Shown here: positions 1-10,731 of the stretch, piece after piece
Numbering within the stretch: the first letter of the stretch is position 1
Layout: the number at the start of each line of letters is the position of its first letter
DNA from: Bordetella parapertussis
GTDB taxonomy: Bacteria; Pseudomonadota; Gammaproteobacteria; Burkholderiales; Burkholderiaceae_C
NCBI GenBank assembly: GCA_945882755.1
Contig: CAMCWS010000039.1
Coordinates: forward strand, 1 to 17,986
DNA: 17,986 bases
Reading direction: 5' to 3'
Position numbers and translations under genes: made by a program
The notes under the pieces: generated by a model
The model's input: the letters and a program-made list of their open reading frames with translations, nothing else
Databases searched by the model: none
What the model was told of the DNA's origin: nothing

Positions 1-962
1 GCTTCAGCGGGGGCAATGATGTAGTACACCGGAATGGACAGTGAGGTGCGGGGCAGCGCAATCGGCACCAAGGTCGCGCCTTGGGCTTGCAGTGCTTTCA
101 ATGCATCATCAATCGGACCGCGTACATCGGCTGCCAAACCCTCACCAAAAAATTCATTCGGCACACCCACGCGCAGGCCTTTCAAAGGCTGGTTCAGGTC
201 GCGTGAAAAATCTTCTTCCTTCAGATCCAGCGACGTGGAATCGCGGTCTAAGTCAGGGCCACACATGGCGCTCAAAAGCATCGCGCAGTCCTCGGCGCTG
301 CGGGCCATGGGGCCGGCTTGGTCCAGGCTGGACGCAAACGCCACCATGCCGTAGCGCGAGGCGCGGCCATAGGTGGGCTTGATGCCGGTGATGCCGCAAA
401 ACGCAGCGGGTTGGCGAATTGACCCGCCCGTATCGGTGCCGGTGGCAGCAGGGGTCAAACACGCCGACACTGCTGCTGCGCTGCCGCCTGAAGAGCCGCC
501 AGGGATGCGGCTCACGTCCCACGGGTTGGTCACAGCTTGTGGGTTGGCCGAGGGCACCGCCACGTTTTCATTGGCCGAGCCCATGGCGAATTCATCGCAA
601 CTGAGTTTGCCCAAGCTTACCATGCCTGCATCAGCCAAGCGCTGCACCACAGTGGCGTTGAAGGGAGAGCGGTAGCCCTCCAAGATGCGCGAACCGGCGG
701 TGGTGGGGAAGTCGGTGGTGACAAAAATGTCTTTGTGCGCGATGGGCACACCCAGCAAGGGCGATGTATCGCCCGCTGCCATGCGCGCATCTGCAGCCTT
801 GGCTTGCGCCAAAGTGACGTCAGAGTCCACGCTCAAAAACGCGTTGTGGGGGTTGCCGCCCAAACGCGCCAGCATCCGCGTGGCCAATTCCACTGCGCTG
901 ATGTCTTTCTTTTGCAAGAGCGCCGACAGTTGCGCTACGCCCAAAGTGTGTAGATCGGCCAT
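1..962 (-). CDS. gatA: Glutamyl-/aspartyl-tRNA amidotransferase subunit A (5' part, truncated by window edge)
   Basis: GatA is the amidase subunit of the GatCAB complex. It releases ammonia from glutamine so that misacylated Glu-tRNA(Gln) and/or Asp-tRNA(Asn) can be converted to the correct aminoacyl-tRNA in the cytoplasm. About 320 codons are present out of a usual length near 490; the C-terminal third lies left of the window. The frame read on the minus strand begins MADLHTLGV and shows the amidase-signature triad: Lys77 in GVPIAHKD, the cis-serine Ser157 in the glycine/serine loop IPGGSSGGS, and the nucleophile Ser181 in [12 protein letters not shown]. The visible part ends in [10 protein letters not shown], typical of GatA. 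The start lies 3 bases after the gatC stop codon, so the two are almost certainly co-transcribed. gatB is presumably further left. Family assignment is secure; the tRNA specificity cannot be read from this fragment. Confidence 0.97.
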   Translation of the reverse strand, partial: MADLHTLGVAQLSALLQKKDISAVELATRMLARLGGNPHNAFLSVDSDVTLAQAKAADARMAAGDTSPLLGVPIAHKDIFVTTDFPTTAGSRILEGYRSPFNATVVQRLADAGMVSLGKLSCDEFAMGSANENVAVPSANPQAVTNPWDVSRIPGGSSGGSAAAVSACLTPAATGTDTGGSIRQPAAFCGITGIKPTYGRASRYGMVAFASSLDQAGPMARSAEDCAMLLSAMCGPDLDRDSTSLDLKEEDFSRDLNQPLKGLRVGVPNEFFGEGLAADVRGPIDDALKALQAQGATLVPIALPRTSLSIPVYYIIAPAE

Positions 963-965
963 GGC

Positions 966-2439
<1,474 letters not shown>

Positions 2440-3357
2440 ATGCCACTCGGGACGCTGGACCGAAACCCACCGCCTTTCTTTAAGCAAGGCACCTCCGCGC
2501 TGACCAAACTGATTGTTTTCAGTTTTTTGTCGATGGCCCTGATGCTGGCCGACCAGCGTTACAACCTTGTGCAACCTGCCCGCTGGGTCTTGTCCATCAT
2601 CATGTACCCCGTGCAATGGGTGGCTTTGCGCCCGCAAGTGGCCTGGCAAGGCCTCGGGGATGTGTTCGAAGGCAAGCAAGACGTCTTGAATAACTTGCAG
2701 GCTGCCAACGCGCAGTTGTTAGCTCAAGCTGTACGCACCTCACAACTCGAACAACTTGAGCTTGAAAACCGTTACTTGCGTGAACTGTTGGAGCTGCGTC
2801 AACGCGTGGCCACACCCGCCTTGGCTGCCGAGGTGTTGTACCAAGCAGGCGACCCCTACACCCGCAAGATGGTGCTTGACAAAGGTGCGCTCAACGGCGT
2901 GGTTCAAGGCTCGCCGGTGATGGACGAAAAAGGCATTTTGGGACAAATCACCCGCGTCCACCCTTTGGTGAGCGAAATTACTTTGGTCACCGACAGAGAG
3001 CACTCTATCCCTGTGCTCAACATCCGAACCGGCGCGCGTGGCGTGGCTTTTGGTGAGTCCGGGGGTGCGCCTTTGTTGGAGTTGCGCTACATGGCTACCA
3101 ACGCTGACATTGAGGTTGATGACGTGCTCACCACCAGTGGTGTGGATGGTGTCTACCCTCCAGGTATTCCGGTGGCCAAAGTGGTCAAGGTGGAGCGGCG
3201 CGCCGATTCGGTGTTTGCGCGCATATTGTGTGAGTCGCTGGCGCGTGTTCAAGGCGCGCGCCATGTGATGGTGCTTGCACCCGTCAAATTGCCGCTGGAG
3301 TCTCCCCCTTTAGAGGAGACTGCGCCTTTGGTGCAACACAAAGGAGGGCGTCGATGA
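2440..3357 (+). CDS. mreC: Cell shape-determining protein MreC
   Basis: MreC is a bitopic inner-membrane protein whose periplasmic domain binds and activates PBP2 and links it to MreB/MreD. The product is 305 residues. It has a short cytoplasmic N-terminus, one membrane segment at about 20-37, a heptad-like coiled coil rich in Leu, Gln and Glu at about 75-122 (for example QLEQLELENRYLRELLELR), and the paired beta-barrel domain at about 128-282. That domain contains the family motifs VLDKGALNGVVQGSPV and TTSGVDGVYPPGIPVAKV. A short tail with several Pro and Glu residues follows. The ATG starts immediately after the mreB stop codon, with no gap, and the TGA overlaps the mreD ATG by four bases. 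Translation coupling with both neighbours is therefore likely. Confidence 0.97.
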   Translation: MPLGTLDRNPPPFFKQGTSALTKLIVFSFLSMALMLADQRYNLVQPARWVLSIIMYPVQWVALRPQVAWQGLGDVFEGKQDVLNNLQAANAQLLAQAVRTSQLEQLELENRYLRELLELRQRVATPALAAEVLYQAGDPYTRKMVLDKGALNGVVQGSPVMDEKGILGQITRVHPLVSEITLVTDREHSIPVLNIRTGARGVAFGESGGAPLLELRYMATNADIEVDDVLTTSGVDGVYPPGIPVAKVVKVERRADSVFARILCESLARVQGARHVMVLAPVKLPLESPPLEETAPLVQHKGGRR

Positions 3358-3884
3358 TCATGCCCCGTGGCCAGCAGTTGCTGCTGCCAGCCAACCCCAC
3401 CTTCATGTTGCTGACCCTTTTGATCGCTTTGTTGCTGGACATGGTCCAAAGCATGGCCTTGTTTGGCAATGCGGCGTGGACCCCCGATTGGGTGGCTTTG
3501 CTATTGTTGTTTTGGGGTGTGCACCAACCGCTGAAAGTGGGGGTGGGTATTTCCTTTTTCCTAGGCCTGCTCACCGATGTGCATCAAACATCGCTGCTGG
3601 GCCAGCATGCGCTGGCGTATACAGTGCAAGGCTTTTTAGCCACCATGATTCATAGACGCATCTTGTGGTTTGATGTCCCTTCCCAAGCCTTGCAAGTATT
3701 CCCCGTTTTTTTGGCGACCCATTTGTTGGAACTGGCCGTGCGCATGGGTACAGGTGGCTTGTTTCCAGGGTGGTCGATGTTTATTTCCCCCTTGCTCCAA
3801 ACCCTGCTGTGGCCCGTGGCGTCGGTGTTACTGCTCGCACCTCAGCGGCGCGCCCCTGACCCTGATAAAAACCGACCTTTATGA
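3354..3884 (+). CDS. mreD: Rod shape-determining protein MreD
   Basis: MreD is the polytopic inner-membrane component of the elongasome. The product is 176 residues with about five to six hydrophobic segments (roughly 16-36, 45-80, 88-104, 112-130 and 142-162). The family motif GLLTDV followed by LLG (71-76, 81-83) sits inside the membrane region. An AAGGAGGG ribosome binding site at 3341-3348 lies inside the end of mreC, and the start overlaps the mreC stop as ATGA. A second ATG two codons later is also possible. At the 3' end the TGA overlaps the ATG of mrdA by four bases. Sequence is poorly conserved in this family, so the assignment rests on topology, the Asp-containing motif and the operon position, which together are strong. 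Confidence 0.95.
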   Translation: MIMPRGQQLLLPANPTFMLLTLLIALLLDMVQSMALFGNAAWTPDWVALLLLFWGVHQPLKVGVGISFFLGLLTDVHQTSLLGQHALAYTVQGFLATMIHRRILWFDVPSQALQVFPVFLATHLLELAVRMGTGGLFPGWSMFISPLLQTLLWPVASVLLLAPQRRAPDPDKNRPL

Positions 3885-5875
3885 GTTTGCTGCGTGACGT
3901 CGAGTATGACCTGCGTCGTTTCAGAGCGCGGGTGTTTGTGGCAACCGCATTTGTGTTTATTGCCTTTAGTTTTTTGTTTTTTCGATTGGTGTATTTACAG
4001 CTTTGGCGCTACCAAGAGTTCAACGCACAAGCGGAAAGCAACCGCACAGCCATCGTGCCCATTGTGCCCAACCGTGGCGTCATCATGGACCGCAATGGCG
4101 TGGTCTTGGCCACCAACTATTCGGCTTACACACTAGAGATTACGCCGTCCAAAATCGAAGCCCCGCTGGACGAGGTGATTGAGAGCCTGTCGGAGTTGAT
4201 TGATATCCAAGGGCGAGACAAGCGACGATTTAAACGGTTACGCGAGGAGTCTAAAAGCTTTGAGTCCGTGCCGATTCGTACCCGTTTAAGCGATGAAGAG
4301 GTGGCACGCTTTGCCGCCCAACGCTTTCGCTTTCCAGGCGTTGAAATTCGCGCTCGTTTGTTTCGCAATTACCCCTATAACGATTTGGCCAGCCATGTGA
4401 TTGGCTATATCGGCCGCATCAACACCGCCGAGAAAGAGAAGCTCGAAGAGTCAGAACACGCTGGCAACTACCGTGGCACCGACTTCATTGGCAAGCTTGG
4501 CGTCGAACAAAGTTATGAGCGTCAATTGCACGGCCAAACCGGCGTGCATGAAATGGAAACTTCTGCTGGCGGCCGAGCGGTACGTCGCTTGCGCAGCAGC
4601 CCCGCCATTCCGGGCAACACCGTGGTCCTGTCCATCGACATCAAGTTGCAAAAACTGGTGGAAGATTTGTACGGCAACCGCCGTGGTGCGATGGTCGCCA
4701 TCGACCCCAGAACCGGCGAAGTCCTCAGCTTTGTCAGCAAGCCCACGTTTGACCCGAATCAGTTCGTTGAGGGCATTGATGCAGAAAACTGGAAGTTGCT
4801 CAATGAATCACCCGACAAACCGCTGCTCAACCGTGCGTTACGCGGCACCTACCCGCCGGGTTCCACCTATAAACCCTTCATGTCGCTTGTCGCTTTGAGC
4901 ACCGGCAAACGCTCGTCTTCGCAAGTCTTTTACGACCCAGGTTATTTCATGTTCGGCGACCACCGTTTCCGCGATGACAAGGAGAGTGGGCACGGCACAG
5001 TGGACATGCACAAATCCATTGTTCAGTCGTGTGACACCTACTACTATTTGCTCGCTCGGGACATGGGAGTGGACATGATCCACGATCAAATGAAAGAGCT
5101 GGGTTTTGGTCAAATGACCGGCATCGACATCTCGGGCGAGGCGCGTGGTATCTTGCCCTCTACCCAATGGAAGCGCACCAGCTACAAACGCCCTGAGCAG
5201 CAGCGCTGGTACTCTGGCGAAACCATATCTTTGGGTATTGGGCAGGGCTACAACAGCTTCACCATGTTGCAACTTGCGCAAGCGATGGCCACCCTAGCCA
5301 ACAACGGGACGCGCCGCAAGCCGCATTTGGTGCGAGAGGTGGTCGATGTGGAAACAAGGGTGGCGAAAGCGGTGACATTGGATGACCCAACCCCTTTGTC
5401 TTTCCAAGCGGAGCATATTGACACCGTCAAAAAAGCCATGGTGGATGTGAACATAGAAGGCACCTCTGCCTCAAGCTTTGTGGGTGCAAGCTATACCAGT
5501 GGCGGGAAAACCGGTACATCGCAGGTCTTCACCATCAAACAAAATGAAAAGTACGATGCCTCCAAGATCGATGAGCGTTTGCGCGACCATGCTTTGTTCA
5601 TCGCTTATGCGCCTGCTGAAGACCCCAAGATCGCATTGGCCATGGTGGTGGAAAACGCCGGCTTTGGTGCGCAAAACGCCGCACCGATTGCACGGCGCGT
5701 GTTTGATTACATATTGATGGGGCAGTACCCATCGTTGGAAGATATTGAAGCGGTGCGAAATGGGCAAGCCACGCGCCCGATAGGCAAGCCGCGTCCGATT
5801 GCCAGCGTACCTTGGCCGCCCAAGGCCGTTGTGCCAGAGGTCTTGCCACCCGATGACGATGCGCTGCTGCGCTAA
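3881..5875 (+). CDS. mrdA: Penicillin-binding protein 2 (elongation-specific transpeptidase)
   Basis: PBP2 is the monofunctional class B transpeptidase that crosslinks new peptidoglycan along the side wall. The product is 664 residues. There is a cytoplasmic N-terminus with a basic stretch, one membrane anchor at about 18-38, a pedestal domain starting near PNRGVIMDRNG (63-73), and a transpeptidase domain. The three active-site motifs are present: Ser328-Thr-Tyr-Lys331 in YPPGSTYKP, the SxN-type motif as Ser383-Cys-Asp385, and Lys543-Thr-Gly545. The last 30 or so residues are rich in proline and extend beyond the catalytic domain. The start overlaps the mreD stop by four bases. The next gene on the plus strand is not rodA; a permease gene converges from the other strand and overlaps the stop codon by two bases. 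Confidence 0.97.
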   Translation: MSLLRDVEYDLRRFRARVFVATAFVFIAFSFLFFRLVYLQLWRYQEFNAQAESNRTAIVPIVPNRGVIMDRNGVVLATNYSAYTLEITPSKIEAPLDEVIESLSELIDIQGRDKRRFKRLREESKSFESVPIRTRLSDEEVARFAAQRFRFPGVEIRARLFRNYPYNDLASHVIGYIGRINTAEKEKLEESEHAGNYRGTDFIGKLGVEQSYERQLHGQTGVHEMETSAGGRAVRRLRSSPAIPGNTVVLSIDIKLQKLVEDLYGNRRGAMVAIDPRTGEVLSFVSKPTFDPNQFVEGIDAENWKLLNESPDKPLLNRALRGTYPPGSTYKPFMSLVALSTGKRSSSQVFYDPGYFMFGDHRFRDDKESGHGTVDMHKSIVQSCDTYYYLLARDMGVDMIHDQMKELGFGQMTGIDISGEARGILPSTQWKRTSYKRPEQQRWYSGETISLGIGQGYNSFTMLQLAQAMATLANNGTRRKPHLVREVVDVETRVAKAVTLDDPTPLSFQAEHIDTVKKAMVDVNIEGTSASSFVGASYTSGGKTGTSQVFTIKQNEKYDASKIDERLRDHALFIAYAPAEDPKIALAMVVENAGFGAQNAAPIARRVFDYILMGQYPSLEDIEAVRNGQATRPIGKPRPIASVPWPPKAVVPEVLPPDDDALLR

Positions 5876-6627
5876 AGAAAGGCGTCGCGCGCAGTTTTCA
5901 GCAGCAAAGCGCTGACCACCAGGATAAACAGCCAGCGCACATAGGCTGCGCCTTGGCGCAGCGCCACGCGGGTGCCCAACCAACTGCCTGCGATATTGGC
6001 CAAGGCCATGGGCAGAAAAATCGCCCACAGCACATGGCCTTGCCAGCCTAACCACAGCAAAGCCGCCATATTGCTGGCCAAGTTGAGTACCTTGCTGTGC
6101 GCCGAGGCTTGCAAGAAATCAAACCCCAAAATTCTGACCAATAAAAAAACCAGCAAGCTGCCAGTGCCTGGTCCAAAAAAACCATCGTAAAAACCCATCA
6201 CGGCGCCGCACCCACCCATGGCCCACATTTGTGCGCGGTCGCTGTAGCGTGGCTGGTGCGCTTGCCCCATTTGTCTGTTTTTCAAGGTGTAAATCAGCAC
6301 CGCCAGCAACAGCAGCGGCAGCGCTTGGCGCATCAATTGCGGCGAGAGCAGGGTCAAGGTGTAGGCGCCGGCACAGGCGCCTAACAAGGCACACAAAGCA
6401 CCAACGCGCAATGCGCGCCATTGCAGCGGCATTTGTTGTTGGAAGCGCCAAGCAGCAAACAAGGTGCCCCACACAGACGCAGATTTGTTGGTCCCAAACA
6501 AGGTTGCTGGCGCGACATGGGGGTAGGTGGCAAATAACGCTGGCACCAGCACCAAGCCGCCACCGCCTACCGATGCATCGATAAAACCCGCCAACGCAGA
6601 TGCAAGGGTGATGAAGACGGTGTCCAT
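5872..6627 (-). CDS. TSUP (TauE/SafE, YfcA-like) family membrane permease
   Basis: The 251-residue product is almost entirely hydrophobic, with about seven to eight membrane segments. It has the two characteristic half-repeats of the sulfite exporter TauE/SafE family: GFIDASVGGGG at 14-24 and GFYDGFFGPGTG at 145-156. The second motif is the form typical of the YfcA branch. Members move small anions such as sulfite, sulfoacetate or other organosulfur compounds; the substrate here cannot be told from sequence. The start at 6627 gives a good family N-terminus, but the leader has no strong ribosome binding site. An intrinsic terminator lies 37 bases upstream, so the gene is probably transcribed separately from the GMC oxidoreductase or by readthrough. 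Its stop codon overlaps that of mrdA in a tail-to-tail arrangement. Confidence 0.9.
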   Translation of the reverse strand: MDTVFITLASALAGFIDASVGGGGLVLVPALFATYPHVAPATLFGTNKSASVWGTLFAAWRFQQQMPLQWRALRVGALCALLGACAGAYTLTLLSPQLMRQALPLLLLAVLIYTLKNRQMGQAHQPRYSDRAQMWAMGGCGAVMGFYDGFFGPGTGSLLVFLLVRILGFDFLQASAHSKVLNLASNMAALLWLGWQGHVLWAIFLPMALANIAGSWLGTRVALRQGAAYVRWLFILVVSALLLKTARDAFL

Positions 6628-6664
6628 GGTTGTGCGGATTCTCAGTCAGGCCAGTCGATAAACG

Positions 6665-6694
6665 AAAAAAAAGCACCGTTGTGCGGTGCTTTTT
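6665..6694 (-). terminator. Intrinsic terminator after the GMC oxidoreductase gene
   Basis: An 11-base perfect stem (6668-6678 AAAAAGCACCG with 6684-6694 CGGTGCTTTTT) closes a 5-base loop. Read on the minus strand it ends in a run of eight T (complement of 6665-6672), the form of a Rho-independent terminator for the GMC gene. The other strand also has five T after the stem, so it could act in both directions. It stands only 37 bases before the permease start. Confidence 0.85.
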
Positions 6695-6752
6695 CTCTGT
6701 GACGCATACCACCTGATAGCAGCAACGTTTCTTTTGTCTCCTCAGACCCTCG

Positions 6753-6777
6753 GCAATCAAAAATGAATCTTGATTGC
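6753..6777. repeat. 8-base inverted repeat in the GMC-permease intergenic region
   Basis: GCAATCAA (6753-6760) and TTGATTGC (6770-6777) are perfect 8-base inverted arms separated by nine bases. It lies after the GMC stop codon and before the terminator when read on the minus strand. It could be a protein-binding dyad or a small mRNA 3' hairpin. No T-run follows on either strand, so it is not a terminator by itself. The rest of the gap (6628-6832) shows nothing else that I can support. Confidence 0.45.
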
Positions 6778-6832
6778 GAGTCGATGCACTTTAGTTTATG
6801 GAAGGCTGAGGTTTGCTAGGGACTTTCCCCAG

Positions 6833-8488
6833 TCAAGCCTTGCTTTGTTTGGCCTCAAAGACCAGCCATTCAGCGGCTTTCTCGGCCAGCATCAACACAG
6901 GGCTGTTGGTGTTGCCACTGGTGATGTGGGGCATGACACTGGCGTCCACCACCCGCAGGCCTTGCACCACGCCGCCGCGCCCATCGCGTACCCGCAACTC
7001 GGGGTCGACCACGGCCAAGGGGTCGTCCAAGCGGCCCATGCGCGCTGTACCTACGGGGTGGAAGATGGTGGTGCCGATGTCACCGGCCAGCCGCGCCAAG
7101 TCGGCGTCACTTTGGAACTGGGTGCCGGGTTTGTATTCCTCAGGTTGGTATTTGGCAAGGGCCGGTTGGGCTGCGATGCGGCGGGTGATGCGCAGCGAAT
7201 CGGCGGCCACTTGGCGGTCGGCATCGGTGCTGAGGTAATTGGGCGCAATGCGCGGTGCTTGGGCGAAATTAGCGCTTTGGATCTGCACCGTGCCTCGGCT
7301 GGTCGGGTTGAGGTTGCACACGCTGGCCGTGAAGGCGGGGAAAGGGTGCAGCGGTTCGCCAAATGCGTCTAGGCTTAAGGGTTGCACGTGGTACTCGACA
7401 TTGGGCCAAGGCTGCGACGGGTCGCTGCGGGTGAATGCGCCCAGCTGCGAAGGCGCCATGCTCATGGGGCCGCTGCGTTTGAACAGGTATTCCATGCCAA
7501 TGGCTGCTTTGCCCCACCAGCTGTTGGCCAAGGTGTTGAGTGTCTTCACGCCTTTGACTTTGAACACCGCGCGGATTTGCAAATGGTCTTGCAGGTTTTC
7601 GCCGACACCGGGCAAGTCCATCACCGGCGTGATGCCGTGCTGTTGCAACAAAGCGCCTGGGCCGATGCCTGACAGCTGCAAAATTTGCGGCGAACCAATC
7701 GCGCCTGCTGTCAGCACTACCGATTGCTTGGCAAGCGCCGTCACCATTTCTTGGCCGTTCCACACCTCGACACCCGTGCAGCGCTGCTGGCCATTGGGCA
7801 AGGTCTCCAACATCAATTTGGAGACGTGCGCCGAGGTCCACATTTCGAAGTTGGGACGGCCATAGCAAGTGGGGCGCAAAAACGCTTTGGCGGTGTTCCA
7901 GCGCCAGCCGTCTTTTTGGTTCACCTCGAAGTAGCCCACGCCTTCGTTGGAGCCGCGGTTGAAGTCGTCGGTGACAGGAATCCCGGCTTGCACCGCCGCT
8001 TGGGCAAAGGCATCGAGCACGTCCCAGCGCAAACGCTGTTTGTCCACCCGCCATTCGCCACCCGCGCCATGTAACGCGTCGCCACCTTTGTAATGGTCTT
8101 CGTGGCGCTTGAAATAAGGCAGGGCGTTGTCCCAGCGCCAGCGAGCGTCACCGGTCACCTCGGCCCACAGGTCGTAGTCACGCGCTTGGCCGCGCATGTA
8201 AATCATGCCGTTGATGCTCGAACACCCACCCAAGACCTTGCCACGCGGGTAGCGCAGGCTGCGACCGTTCAGTCCTGCAGCGGGTTCGGTTTGGTAGAGC
8301 CAATCGGTGCGCGGGTTGCCAATGCAATACAAATAGCCCACGGGGATGTGCACCCAGTGGTAGTCGTCTTTGCGCCCCGCTTCGATCAACAACACCCGCT
8401 TACTGCGATCGGCACTCAGGCGGTTGGCCAGCAAGCAGCCGGCGGTGCCTGCGCCGACGATGATGTAGTCGAAGGTGGCGTCGCTCAT
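6833..8488 (-). CDS. GMC-family FAD-dependent oxidoreductase (choline/alcohol dehydrogenase-like)
   Basis: A 551-residue flavoenzyme of the glucose-methanol-choline family, which oxidises alcohols to aldehydes or ketones. It shows the N-terminal FAD-binding Rossmann motif GAGTAG at 12-17 with acidic Glu36 ending the second strand, the first GMC signature at 82-100 (RGKVLGGCSSINGMI onward) and the second signature GAIGSPQILQLSGIG at 262-276. The C-terminal active site has His477 in IFHPVGT and Asn526 in PHITSGNTNSP, matching the His/Asn pair of choline oxidase-type enzymes. There is no signal peptide, so it is probably cytoplasmic or peripheral to the membrane. The upstream neighbour is mmsA, 66 bases away, with a repeat between them. 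This suggests alcohol to aldehyde to acyl-CoA oxidation, but the substrate is unknown and the choline label should not be taken literally. Confidence 0.93.
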   Translation of the reverse strand: MSDATFDYIIVGAGTAGCLLANRLSADRSKRVLLIEAGRKDDYHWVHIPVGYLYCIGNPRTDWLYQTEPAAGLNGRSLRYPRGKVLGGCSSINGMIYMRGQARDYDLWAEVTGDARWRWDNALPYFKRHEDHYKGGDALHGAGGEWRVDKQRLRWDVLDAFAQAAVQAGIPVTDDFNRGSNEGVGYFEVNQKDGWRWNTAKAFLRPTCYGRPNFEMWTSAHVSKLMLETLPNGQQRCTGVEVWNGQEMVTALAKQSVVLTAGAIGSPQILQLSGIGPGALLQQHGITPVMDLPGVGENLQDHLQIRAVFKVKGVKTLNTLANSWWGKAAIGMEYLFKRSGPMSMAPSQLGAFTRSDPSQPWPNVEYHVQPLSLDAFGEPLHPFPAFTASVCNLNPTSRGTVQIQSANFAQAPRIAPNYLSTDADRQVAADSLRITRRIAAQPALAKYQPEEYKPGTQFQSDADLARLAGDIGTTIFHPVGTARMGRLDDPLAVVDPELRVRDGRGGVVQGLRVVDASVMPHITSGNTNSPVLMLAEKAAEWLVFEAKQSKA

Positions 8489-8505
8489 GTCATGACGATC
8501 TTGTG

Positions 8506-8548
8506 GTCATTGCGTACTTTGCGTCATTGCGAACGGAGTGAAGCAATC
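8506..8548. repeat. GTCATTGCG-type palindromic repeat, copy between mmsA and the GMC gene
   Basis: Two copies of GTCATTGCG (8506-8514 and 8523-8531) occur in direct order. The second continues as a 26-base unit ending GAAGCAATC (to 8548), whose ends ATTGC and GCAAT are inverted arms. The same unit, with a few changes in the middle, lies at 10147-10172 on the far side of mmsA. This fills nearly the whole 66-base gap between the two genes. It is a short, non-coding, dispersed palindromic element of the REP-like class. Confidence 0.75.
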
Positions 8549-8554
8549 TATCGC

Positions 8555-10066
<1,512 letters not shown>

Positions 10067-10114
10067 GCGTGTCTCTTTGTCTGAAGAAGATTCATTATCC
10101 TGAATTCATTCGGC

Positions 10115-10237
10115 GTCATTGCGTGGTCTTGTCATTGCGTGGCCTTGTCATTGCGAGCGTAGCGAAGCAATCTTGTGTCATTGCGAGGAGCTCCGCCAAG
10201 ACTGGAGATTGCTTCAGCCTAAAGGCCTCGCAATGAC
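10115..10237. repeat. Cluster of GTCATTGCG repeats with a 61-base palindromic element
   Basis: GTCATTGCG occurs four times in direct order (10115, 10131, 10147, 10177) and once inverted (10229-10237). The first two units are a 16-base tandem pair, GTCATTGCGTGGTCTT and GTCATTGCGTGGCCTT. The third is a complete 26-base unit, 10147-10172, ending GAAGCAATC. The fourth starts a 61-base element, 10177-10237, with perfect 12-base inverted arms GTCATTGCGAGG and CCTCGCAATGAC and smaller internal hairpins such as GCCTAAAGGC at 10217-10226. The cluster lies between the stop codon of the MaoC gene and the start of mmsA and has no coding potential. It resembles the bacterial REP/BIME class of extragenic palindromes; no transposase for it is in the window. 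Confidence 0.8.
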
Positions 10238-10257
10238 GGCTTTGAAGTCCATGGCCA

Positions 10258-10731
10258 TCAGGCGCTTTCAGGGGTCGCAGGATGGCGGCGTCTGAACATG
10301 CCCCAGCCTTCCATGTGCAACACCTTGTCGCCGTGCTGGTTGAACATTTCCCACAAGTTGCGGGTCATGCCCACATCGGGTCGGCGGCCCATGGGTTTGG
10401 TCTCCAACACCGAAGATTGCAAACGCAAGGTGTCGCCCGGATAAACAGGCTTGGTCCAGCGGATGTTCTCTAGGCCTGGTGAACCTAAGCTGGACGTTTG
10501 GCTTAAGAAGTTCGTCACCATCAAGCGCATGGCCATGGCGCAGGTGTGCCAACCGCTGGCGCACAAACCACCAAACACCGATGCTTCGCCTGCTGCATCG
10601 TCCAAATGAAATGGCTGCGGGTCAAACTGGCTGGCAAAGGCAATGATTTCTTCACGGCTGGGAGAAATGGTGCCCAGATCTCGCACTTGGCCCACCGCCA
10701 TGTCTTCCCAAAAGTAGGTGATATTAGCCAT
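10258..10731 (-). CDS. MaoC-like (R)-specific acyl dehydratase/hydratase
   Basis: A 157-residue single hot-dog domain protein of the MaoC family, which adds water to or removes it from acyl-CoA (or acyl-ACP) thioesters. The catalytic pair is visible as Asp37 and His42 in FDPQPFHLD, with the same spacing as the Asp/His pair of PhaJ-type (R)-enoyl-CoA hydratases. It is followed by the usual GGLCASGWH helix. The frame is open upstream to 10797, but the ATG at 10731 gives the family N-terminus and overlaps the stop codon of the upstream SDR gene by one base (TGATG), indicating translation coupling. The partner SDR suggests a hydratase plus ketoreductase pair. The acyl substrate is unknown. The 3' end faces no plus-strand gene; 191 bases with repeats separate it from mmsA. 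Confidence 0.88.
   Translation of the reverse strand: MANITYFWEDMAVGQVRDLGTISPSREEIIAFASQFDPQPFHLDDAAGEASVFGGLCASGWHTCAMAMRLMVTNFLSQTSSLGSPGLENIRWTKPVYPGDTLRLQSSVLETKPMGRRPDVGMTRNLWEMFNQHGDKVLHMEGWGMFRRRHPATPESA

Noticed and set aside
10115..10185. Possible CRISPR array from GTCATTGCG units at 16-base spacing
   Set aside because: The repeat core is only 9-16 bases, spacing is irregular after the second copy, spacers are nearly identical in the first units, and no cas genes are present.
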